DNA from: Crocodylus rhombifer
Lineage: Eukaryota; Chordata; Crocodylia; Crocodylidae
Direction of reading: 5' to 3'
Assembly (NCBI GenBank): GCA_038503035.1
Contig: JAVSML010019069.1
Coordinates: forward strand, 1 to 64,000
Length of the DNA stretch: 64,000 nucleotides
The position numbers and the translations under genes were made by a program. Numbering within the stretch: the stretch's first letter is position 1; every line of letters starts with the position of its first letter. This document shows, one piece after another, positions 22,330 through 32,466 of the stretch. The notes under the pieces are model-generated. The model was not told the DNA's origin. It made no database searches and saw only the letters and a program-made list of their open reading frames with translations.

Positions 22330-24600
22330 TTTTTTTTTATATTCACACCACCCCTGGACAGGGAGGAGATAGTGTCACTCCTGCAGGTGAGAACTTTAGG
22401 CATAGGTGAGGGTTGTGTCCTCTAATTTTCAGTGCCCACTAGACACTTAGCACTGGGCATTTTCTGAGTATGTGGCATCATGTAGCACTTTTGCATGTTG
22501 AAACCATATCTGCAAGCCAGCAGCCAAGGTCTTGAGTCAGGCACTGAGAACCAGAAGAAACCATTAGTGTCCATCCTTGAAAATCCCAAGTAATTTGCCC
22601 AGCAACACATTAGGAGCCTTGGGTAGGGACAGAATCTGGGTAGAAGCAGGGACAGAATAATCTGTTCTCCACAGCGGTATTCACGTGTCTTGGGCATGAA
22701 GTTTTTCCTTGCAATCCCCTGCCTCATTCACTCCGCACCTCATTTGTGCAGTGAATGGGCTATGGGACTTAATGAAGAGTGTTGTCTAAATGCAGTCTGA
22801 ATGCTAGTGTCCTTTTTAGGTAGCCCTGTAGGACTGGACTGATGCCTAGTAATAGATTATAGTCACATATTGACACCCACCTGGCCATTAGATCCACTGT
22901 TTGGACCTTGGCTAACAGTGGGAACAAACTGCATTAAGTGAACGAACAGGGAACTTGGGATAGATAACTCATGACACTAACCCTGTGTGCCCACAATTAT
23001 TCCATGGTTAAAAAAACAACCCTGAGGCAACTTAATCCCATTTCATTTAGGGTAAACTGAGTTTAGCATTTCCTACTGGGGGGGCAGAGGCAAGAATAGC
23101 ATGGTCTGTGGTAAGTCACCACTGTTAACTATCTTTGTTTGCATAGTTTGTCCACACCCAGAGGAGCCGGTGGCAGAAGCAGGATGTCATCAATGAAAAC
23201 CAACCCTAGAGAGAGAGAAGGCAACTAAAAATGGTATGAAAACTGGAAATGTCAAAAAGACTTAATAGGCAGAGCTATCAGCCTTGCTTCTGGAGCCCAT
23301 CATTGGCTCTGCTGAACTTTTGTTCCCCCTTCATACGTCTTGCAGTTCATTCCTGTTTTAATGCATCAGTCTTACCCCGGCACCAGTAATTTTATAGTCC
23401 GTTCTGGTGCCCAGTGGCTTTAAATGTTGGTCTCACTGTGTAAATCCAACAGGGTAAGGCTAACACTAGGGAATTCTGTGTATAGAAATGGCTGTGGAGA
23501 CCAAAGATATGGTAAGAAATGCATATAGTGATTTAAGACTTGAGGACAGAACCTGAGTAGCGCCCTAACGGGTAAAAAGAAATGGTAATGTGTCCATGAG
23601 ATGCATCTGTGAAGACTGTGTTGTACTTGGGTGCCTGCTTCATGTTTTAGTCAGCTGAAAACTTGCTGTCTGGGCAAGCAGACAATCATTTCCTTCCCAA
23701 ACATCTCTTTACCTAGGTATTTAATTTTACTGGACACCAGGCTCTGTGCATGTAATAGAAAAGTGGCTCAGCAGTCAATTTTTCTTTCTGGGAGACTCCT
23801 GTCCATGTGTTGTTCTTCAGTGCTGTTCTCGAGCATGGTGTGCCAGGTCTCAGACATGGTGGCATTTATCCCTTGGAGACAGAGAAAACACAACATCGCA
23901 TGAACATTTTTTACTGTCCTGAAACGGATGAGCATTGTGTGAGCTGCTGTGTTTGGGGAATGGAGCTGCTGCAACCTCTGTGAACTCAAAGGAGCTTGGT
24001 GTGGGCTGGAAATTAAACAGCCTTTGAAGCAAAGAGCTGGACCCAGCTGTTCTGCATTAAAACCCCAGCTGGGAGAAGTGTGTTGTATTTACATGTGCTT
24101 CTTGTAGTAGCAAAGGGAAGCACCAAACAACTGGAGTCTTTGTAATTGCTGTGCAGATAGGGCACATCTCTTTACTGTGGTTTCAGTTTGGGGATGAAAG
24201 AGCAAAGGAAACAGATCATAGTTCACAAAAATGTGCCTTAGGTCAGAAGTGAAGAGTCTGGCCAGGCATCCTAACTTCTAGGAAGCATTTGTCCACAAAG
24301 AAGTATGATTTCCAGCTGTGGCAAAGCTAGGACCGGGGCAGCAAAGCAGCATGGCACATGCCTGCCCCATGCCTGCCCCTGGCATCTGTCCCTTGATTAA
24401 TGAAGCAGCAATCCTCTCCTTTTCCCTTGTTGACAAAAGCTAAAAATAGCATGTGCAACCCTGATGTGAGGGTGGGCAGAAGGCACAAGCCTTCTGCTGC
24501 CTACATTGGTTCATTGGTTTAAACTAGGCTCATTGGGGGAAGATGAAGACGAGGGAGGAGGAAGCCTTGGACCGCTAAACCAAGCAGCACTCGCAAGTAC
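22330..24600. other. Intergenic stretch after AP3D1
   Basis: No gene, exon or clear repeat recognised. There are only short open frames without domain signal. It separates the AP3D1 end from the inverted CR1 pair. Confidence 0.55.
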
Positions 24601-24619
24601 AGCCCAGCCTAGACTGACG

Positions 24620-26985
24620 AGCAGAACATATACACAGGTAAGCAATGGGCCAGGGCAATGCTGAGAGTAGGGGGCCAGTGCACACATCCACAGGAGGCCT
24701 CAAATGCCTCTGCACAAGTGCTCGTAGTATGGGAAACAAGCTGACACCAACCCAGACATAGTGGGGCTCACTGAAATGTGGTGGGACCCAACGCATGACT
24801 GGGTGGTGAATATCAAGGGCTATAGGCTGTGCAGGAGGGACAGGACAGGGAGGAAAGGCGGAGGTGTGGCGCTCTACATTAAGGAGGAATACACATCCTC
24901 ACCAGGTAGCACAGAGTCAGAGGAGGGGCACATGGAAGTGCCCTGGGTTAGGATGCAAGGCAGTCAAGGGGAAAGAGACTTAACCGGGGGGGTCTACTAC
25001 AGACCACCCAACCAAGGGGAAGAGCTCGACCAGGAATTCTTAAGTCAGCTCACGGAGGTAGTTAGGTCAAAGGACGTGGTCATCATGGGTGACCTGAACT
25101 TTCCAGACATCTGCTGGGAAGAGCAGTCAGCCGGGTCTGAACGCTCACGTAGGTTCCTAGCCAGAGTGCAGGAGCTCTATCTAACCCAGGAGGTGCACAG
25201 TCCCACCAGGACCTGGTGCTGGCTGCAGCAGATGACCCAGGGAGGGGGCTGTGGGTGTTCGACCACCTGGGTGACAGCGATCATCGCCTGCTGGAATTCA
25301 CCATCCAGCGCAAGGTGGCAAAGGCCTGCAGCAAGGCAGCAGCCCTATTTAATGACTTCTTTGCCTCCATTTTCCTGAGTAGGAACCAGATCTGTCCCCC
25401 TCAGGCCCCAGGGGAGGCACACCTAGCCCAAGGGTTAGTGAGGAACTAGTTAGAGAACTTGTGGAGAGACTGGATGTATTCAAATCAGCTGGTCCGGACG
25501 ATCTCCACCCCCGAGTACTGAGGGAATTAGCTGCGGTCATTGCAGGACCCCTGGCACGGCTGTACGAGCACTTGTGGTGCTCTGGTGTGGTGCCAGAGGA
25601 CTGGAAGAGGGCCAATGTGGTTCCCATCTTCAAAAAAGGGAGGAAGGAGGACCTGGGAAACTATAGACCAGTCAGTCTTACCTTGATCCTGGGTAAGCTT
25701 TTTGAGAGAATTATCCTGGCACTTGTCCACGAGGGACCAGCAGGGGAGATTATGCTTAGGGGCAATCAACACGGGTTCATCAGTGGCAGGTCCTGTCAGA
25801 CCAACCTGGTGGCCTTCTATGATCAGATCACCAAATCCTTAGATGCAGGGGTAGCAGTGGACATCGTCTTCCTGGACTTTCGGAAGGCCTTCGACACTGT
25901 CTCTTGCCCTGTTCTCATTAAGAAACTGGGGGACTGGCTGGAGGGCCGCACCCAGAGAGTGATGCTGGATGGGTCATTTTCGACCTGGAGGGATGTGGGC
26001 GGTGGGGTCCCCCAGGGCTCGGTTCTCAGGCCCGTGCTGTTCAACATCTTCATCAGTGACTTGGACAAGGGGGTAAAAAGCACCTGTTCAAATTTGCTGA
26101 TGACACTAAGATGTGGGGGGATGTGGGCATGCTAGAAGGGAGGAATAGGCTGCAATCAGACCTAGACAGGTTACAGGGATGGGCGGATGAGAATAGGATG
26201 AGATTCAACACAGACAAGTGCAAGGTGCTGCACCTGGGGAGGAACAACTGGCACCATACCTACAGGCTGGGGAACTCCCTTCTCGTCAGCACAGAGGCAG
26301 AAAAGGATCTTGGAGTCATTATTGATGCCAAGATGAACATGGGCCAGCAGTGTGGGGATGTGGTCAGAAAGGCCAACCACACCTTGTCATGCATCCACAG
26401 ATGCATCTCGAGCAGGTCCAAGGAGGTGATCCTCCCCCTCTATGCGGCGCTGGTCAGGCCGCAGCTGGAGTACTGCGTCCAGGTCTGGGCGCCGCACTTC
26501 AGGAGGGATGTGGACAGCATGGAGAGGGTCCAGAGGAGGCCACCTGCATGACCAGGGGGCAGCAGGGCAGACCCTACAAGGAGAGGCTACGGGACCTGAA
26601 CCTGTTCAGCCTCCACAAGAGAAGGCTGAGGGGGGATCTAGTGGCCTGTTACAAACTACTCAGGGGGGATCAGCAGGCATTGGGGGAGTCCCTGTTCCCC
26701 GATCACTGCCAGGAGTGACCAGGAATAACGGTCACAAGCTGGCAGAGGGTAGATTCAGATTAGACATCAGGAGGCGCAACTGCATGGTCATGGCAGCTAG
26801 GATCTGGAAGCAGCTTCCAAGCGAAGTGGTGCTGGCTCCTACCCTGGGGGTCTTTAAGACAAGGCTTGACAGTCATTGGGCTGGGGTCGTTTGACCCCAG
26901 TACTCTTTCCTGCCATGGCAGGGGGTTGGAATTGATGATCTGCTCAGGTCCCTTCCGACCCGACCAACTGTGAAACTATGGAAGG
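24620..26985 (+). mobile_element. CR1 LINE, long but defective copy, plus strand
   Basis: It encodes ORF2 pieces in order. First comes an AP-endonuclease-like region (DIVGLTEMWWDPTHDW, GVALYIKEEYTSS, VVIMGDLNFPDICWEEQSAG). Next is a reverse transcriptase ([59 protein letters not shown]), then the C-terminus (QLEYCVQVWAPHF, TLGVFKTRLDSHWAGVV) and a CR1 tail. Defects: about 150 codons between endonuclease and RT are missing compared with the copy at 27141-29818. About 13 codons are lost before LEGRTQR. A one-base loss near 26083 shifts the frame just before the catalytic FADD. The 5' border is uncertain. Confidence 0.93.
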
Positions 26986-27140
26986 GGGGATGGCTTGCCA
27001 ACTTCTCTGCACTGGAAATACAGCTTGTATCTTCCAGACGTTGTTCCATGCGTGCTAGTTCCAGCTCTGCTCAGTTGTGTGGTTTAATTCCTCTCTTTTG
27101 AAATACCTCCTTTTTGCCCTGTTTCTCCACCTGCTGCTTC

Positions 27141-29818
27141 TATAGTTTCATAGTTTCATAGTAGCTAGAGTCGGAAGGGACCTAGGTAGATCATCTAGTC
27201 CGACCCCCTGCCTTGGCAGGAAAGAGCACCGGGGTCAGATGACCCCGGCAAGGTGCTCATCTAACTTCCTTTTAAAAATCCCCAGGCTAGGAGCCTGCAC
27301 CACTTCCCCTGGAAGCCGGTTCCAGGCCCTAGCCGCCCTGACTGTGAAGTAGCGCCTCCTAATATCTAATCTAAACTTACCTTCCGCCAGCTTGTGACCG
27401 TTATTCCTGGTCACTCCTGGCAGCGCACGGGGGAACAGGGACTCCCCCAATACCTGCTGATCCCCCCTGACCAGTTTGTAGCAGGCCACAAGGTCCCCCC
27501 TTAACCTTCTCTTGTGGAGGCTAAACAGGTTCAGGTCCCGTAGCCTCTCCTCATAAGGCCTGCCCTGCTGTCCCCTGATCATGCGAGTGGTCTCCTCTGG
27601 ACCCTCTCCATGTTGTCCACATCCCTCTTGAAGTGCGGTGCCCAGACCTGGACGCAATACTCCAGCTGCGGCCTGACCGGTGCCGCATAGAGGGGGAGGA
27701 TCACCTCCCTGGACCTGCTCGAGATGCATCTGTGGATGCATGACAGGGTACGGTTGGCCTTCTTGACTGCCTCCCCACACTGCCGGCCCATGTTCATCGT
27801 GGAGTCAATGACGACTCCAAGATCCTTTTCCGTCTCCGTGCTGGCAAGAGGGGAGTTCCCCAACCTGTAAGTGTGGTGCCGGTTCTTCCTCCCCATGTGC
27901 AACACCTTGCACTTATCAGTGTTAAACCCCATCCTATTCTCATCCGCCCACCGTTGCAACCTGTCAAGGTCAGCTTGTAGCCTATTGCACCCTTCTAGTG
28001 CACCCACATCCCCCCACATCTTAGTGTCATCAGCAAACTTGAACAGGGTGCTTTCTACCCCGTCATCCAAGTCGCTGATGAAGATGTTGAACAGTGCGGG
28101 CCCGAGGACCGAGCCCTGGGGGACCCCACTGCCCACGTCCTTCCAGGTCGAGAAGAACCCATCCACTACCACCCTCTGGGTGCGGCCCTCCAACCAGTTG
28201 GCGACCCATTTGACCGTGTGGGCATCGACACCACAGTCTCCCAGCTTTTTGATGAGGACAGGGTGAGAGACAGTGTCGAAAGCCTTCCGGAAGTCCAGAA
28301 AGACTACATCCACAGCAACCCCTGCGTCTAATGATTTGGTGACCTGATCGTAAAAGGCCACCAGGTTGGTCTGACAAGACCTGCCACTGATGAACCCATG
28401 TTGGTTGCCCCTGAGCATGCACTCCCCGGCAAGGCCCTCCTGGATGTGTGCCAGGATAATTTTTTCAAAGAGCTTACCCGGGATTGAGGTAAGACTAACT
28501 GGCCTGTAATTTCCCGGGTCCTCTTTTTTTCCCTTTTTGAAGATAGGGACCACATTGGCCCTCTTCCAGTCCTCCGGCATCTCGCCAGAGCACCACGAGT
28601 GCTCATAGAGCCGCGCCAGGGGTCCCGCAATGACGTCGGCCAGTTCCTGTAGAACCCTAGGGTGAAGATCATCCGGACCAGCGGACTTGAACACGTCCAG
28701 CCTCTCCAGAAGTACCCTAACTAACTCCTTGCTAACCCCTGGCCCAGGCGTCTCTCCCGGGGCCCGAGGGGGGCCCAGCAGGGAGGTGGCTGAACTGGTC
28801 CCTACTTAGGAAGACAGAGGCAAAGAAATCGTTAAATAGGTTAGCTTTGTCATCTGGCATGACGACTAAGTTGCCCATCGTGTCCTGCAGGGGCCCCACA
28901 TTACCCAGGACCCTCTTTTTACCCCCTATGTATTTGAAGAAGGACTTCTTATTGTCCTTAATCCGGGAAGCTAGTCCTATCTCCATCTCTGCCTTGGCCC
29001 TCCTGACTGCCCCCCTACATCCTCGGGCGACTGTAACATAGTCCTTCTTGGTGATGACCCCATCTCTCCATTGGGTATATGCCTCCCTTTTAGCAAGGAG
29101 ACATTCCCGGATGCTCTTAGTGAGCCCTGGGGGTTTATGTGCCCTCCTGCTCCCTTTGACCCTTGTTGGGATTACCTCCCTTTGGGCATGGAGGATCGTC
29201 TCCTTAAGGAGCAACCACTCACCTTGGACATCTGGCTCCCTTCCCCTCTGGGTCCTCAGTGCTTCCCCAACGATCCTCCTTAGCTTATTGAAGTCAGCCC
29301 TCCTAAAGTCTAGGGCTGTTGCCTTGCTGCAGCCCTTTGCCACCTTACGCTGGATGGTGAATTCCAGCAAGCGATGATCACTGTCTCCCAGATGGCCCAT
29401 CACCCGCAGCCCCCTCACCAGGTCATCACCCGTGGCCAGCACCAGGTCCAACAAGGCGCTCCCCTGGTGGGACTGTGCACCTCCTGGGTTAGATGGAGGT
29501 CCTGCACTCTGGCTAAGAACCGACGTGAGCGATCAGACTTGGCTGACTGCTCCTCCCAGCAGATGTCTGGGAAGTTCAGGTCCCCCATGATGACCACATC
29601 CTTAGCCCTCACTGCCTCTGTGAGCTGACCTAAGAATTCCTGGTCGAGCTCTTCTCCCTGGTTGGGAGGTCTATAGTAGACTCCCACCGTTAAGTCTCTC
29701 CCCCCTGGACTGCCTTTTACTCTAACCCAGAGCACCTCAGAGTGCCCCCCCCTACCCCCTTGCTAATTAACGAGGAAGTATATTCCTCCTTGATGTAGAG
29801 TGCTACTCCTCCACAGTG
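27141..29818 (-). mobile_element. CR1 LINE, long 5'-truncated copy, minus strand
   Basis: The minus strand encodes, from 29735 down, a CR1 endonuclease remnant (VVIMGDLNFPDICWEEQSAK), a linker (GSRRAHKPPGLTKSIRECLL, KSFFKYIGGKKRVLG), then a 371-residue open reverse transcriptase (28694-27579). That frame shows [36 protein letters not shown] and the catalytic FADDTKMW. A frameshift near 27600 separates the C-terminal piece ([20 protein letters not shown]). It starts with the inverted tail tagtttcatagtagctagag. ORF1 and the endonuclease start are absent, so it cannot be autonomous, but its RT domain is the best preserved in the window. Confidence 0.94.
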
Positions 29819-29825
29819 TATGTAG

Positions 29826-31370
29826 ATGTCAGCTACAAGTAAGGCCCCAACAAACAGCGTAAAAGCAGGTGGCTACCTTTTCAGACTATCAAAAGAGAAC
29901 CCCCGCTCTCCCATTCAGATGTCTGCCAGCTGCATCTTCCATTGCATGATGGAGATTAATACATTCAAGTGCATTAGCCACACTGGAAGCCACTTGCCAC
30001 CCTGGGCTGCCACCCTTTGTACTTGGCTCTGTTTTAGGCACTGCCACTGATGCATCTCCTCCATGGCTAAAATGCTGTCTATGCTACTCCCCATGGGACT
30101 CAGAGGCAGGGGAGCCAAAATGCTGACTAGCCCCAGTACAGCCTCCTATCCTCCCTCCCCCTGAAGCCAGAAGAAAAGCAGTCTTACTTTCAAAGTTGAG
30201 TGTTGCCGGGCTGTAGGGAAGCAAGATAAAAATCAAGAATAAGATTATATAGTTAGGTTGCCTGCTTCTCGGCTAAATGGGCAGCAGCTAGCATCGGCTA
30301 TGCAGAAAACAATGTATAGAGAGCCTTGAGTTCCTGCTCGCCTTGGCAGGGGGTGCTAACATCAAGCCAGCCCCACTCTGACGGGTGCCAATAAGTAACT
30401 GCTGCTGTTGCTGCTCTATCAGCTCACAGTGCTAAGTCCCACACAGACTGGGGGGTCTGGGAGGGAAATCTTAATGTGGTTATGCAGAAGATTCTGTTTT
30501 CGGCAGGACGCCTTGATGCTGGGAGCATGAGAAAAAGTCAACAAGAAATTAAAAGTTGCATAGACTGTGCCCATAGACCTGGGGCCAAGCCCTGACCCCA
30601 CAGCTCTTTGTTTGCTTCTGCTGGTGGGTCATTTAGCCCCTTGATGCACCTTTATAGCAAAGCAAGGGCATGGCTGAAGTGTGAGGGTGAGGTTTTCAAG
30701 CTAAGGGCCTGAGGGGCCACATTCGATACCCCATGATGCTCATGGCATGATTTTGTTCCCATGTTGGTTTTGTTGCATCCCCACAGTACAGACTGCTGGG
30801 GCTTTGAGTCTTCATGTACCAGGGACTCCAGCACTTGGGCAGCTCTGAACCTTAGCTCCCAAGGGATAACCTCTTGCCTCCCTTTCCACTTCCCTGCTGA
30901 TATAGGAACTGCTACCGACTGCAAAATACTTGCAGCAGACTCGTGAGTGAAATTAGGCCTGAAGGGCAGGAAGCTGAAGGGACAAGGGAGTTTGTTAATG
31001 GCTGATGAAAGGAGATGCTGATCTGAGAACAGCCCAGCCCAGCACTAGAGGCCTGGGGCCTGAGAGATTTGGGGTTTACTTGTGATTGAAATGCAGAAAA
31101 TATTTTGGGTCAAAGGAAAGTTTTTGGCAAATAAAAAAGTCAGAATTGTGCCCAGTCCAACACTGTTTCGCTTGCTCAGTTAACCCTTTTAATACAGCTT
31201 GGGGGCATTTTCAATAAATAGAATAAAAGTTAAAATGCTTTAAATAGAGAAACAATGTTGGAGGCGGGGGGAGGGAGCGCTCAACAGTTTGGGATTTCTG
31301 AGATTTTCACCTAAAGGTAAAATCGCAACTTTTTGACGTGAATTCCCAGGTTTTAGTGTTGTTGAATGTG
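29826..31370. other. Intergenic stretch, no feature recognised
   Basis: Between the minus-strand CR1 and a hAT-like element. Scattered short frames carry no recognisable domain and I saw no exon with good splice signals. Confidence 0.5.
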
Positions 31371-31376
31371 TCTGTA

Positions 31377-31584
31377 TTGGTGATTTTCAACCCCAAGGCG
31401 ATCAGTGCGGTGTAAGGTGGTAAGTAGATAATCACAGACTTGTCCCAGCCTGGATCATCCTCTACCCACTCTGCCTGGCCCCTCTGCAAGGAGATTAGCA
31501 CTGTAATGCTTTTTAAATTGGGTGCCACTCAGTTCACAAAAGTTATGGAGGGGTGCCTTGTGTCTAAAAGGTTGAGAACCACTG
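31377..31584. mobile_element. hAT-Charlie-like nonautonomous element
   Basis: The right end, aaaggttgagaaccactg, is the classic inverted CAGTGGTTCTCAACC terminus. The left end appears as ttggtgattttcaacccc. It is about 210 bases with no coding capacity. The left boundary is approximate and no clear target duplication was seen. Confidence 0.6.
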
Positions 31585-31614
31585 GTTTTATATGCACCCT
31601 GGGGCGTGGGATAT

Positions 31615-31700
31615 GTAGGTGTGTACATATATATGTGTGTGTATATATATATGTATATGTCTGTATACACACATGCACATATTATATATATGTGGGATTG
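31615..31700. repeat. TG/TA microsatellite
   Basis: Imperfect alternating tgtgtg, tatata and cacaca blocks next to the hAT-like element. The alternating purine-pyrimidine sequence could be polymorphic. Confidence 0.85.
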
Positions 31701-32426
31701 GGAATGAAAATCATCTAGCTATAACATTTCCTCCTCTGTCTCATCTTAAAAGACTAACCCATGAAGCGGCAAACGAGGAATCGCCGCAGGCAGTCGGTGC
31801 TGAGAGCAGCCAGGGAAAGCCTTGCTGTGCAGCACAGCAGTCTGAGTGATCAGGAAGCTGGTTACACCTCAAAATAAAATGATCCATTGCTCTCCATTGT
31901 GCATGCTTACCTGGTGGATGAGCAGTTGCTGAAAGACAGAGAGTTGGTTGTTAGAGAGTGGTGCGATACCCCAGCAATGAAGCCATACCCTACCCGCTGT
32001 CCTTCAAAATCAGAACATGGCCTTGCTGTCACTAAAACAGGATCGTAGGACTGCAGCAAAGCCTGCCAGCCCCAAACAAGCGTGAGGCTCCCTTGTGCAA
32101 GGTGCGCACACAAGTCATTTGTTCAGAATAGGATCTGGACGCACAAAGAATGGAGCTGGGCTTCTCTTAAACCTCTGACCCTGGCGGCATGTGTTTCACC
32201 GCTGGTCATCCGGACTCTACAATCATCACAAAGATTAAAGAGTCTGGGCAGGATGGGCTAAAAAAGGCACCATCCCACTCCCAGGTCCCAAAGCAAGTGG
32301 CTATTCAAAGCACCACACGGAGACACGGCTGCCAACAGGAGCCGATTCCTGGTCCATGGTGCTGAACATTAAATGACCTGTCCATCCAGTGAGAAGTTGG
32401 GGATGGAAGTTAAATGCCTTTCTGAA

Positions 32427-32466
32427 TCAGGCCCGCTTTTCTAATGACCTGGTTGTACCCTCACAT
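32427..32466 (-). CDS. IZUMO4: Candidate IZUMO4 terminal coding exon
   Basis: Minus-strand acceptor atatgtcactgcag. In phase it reads CEGTTRSLEKRA and stops with TGA at 32429-32427. The full exon set totals a multiple of three. No canonical AATAAA was found nearby on the minus strand, so the 3' UTR end is unknown. Confidence 0.55.

Noticed and set aside
24761..28694. Reverse transcriptase and endonuclease frames as host genes
   Set aside because: They are clear CR1 ORF2 pieces with frameshifts, deletions and CR1 tails. Nothing suggests domestication.
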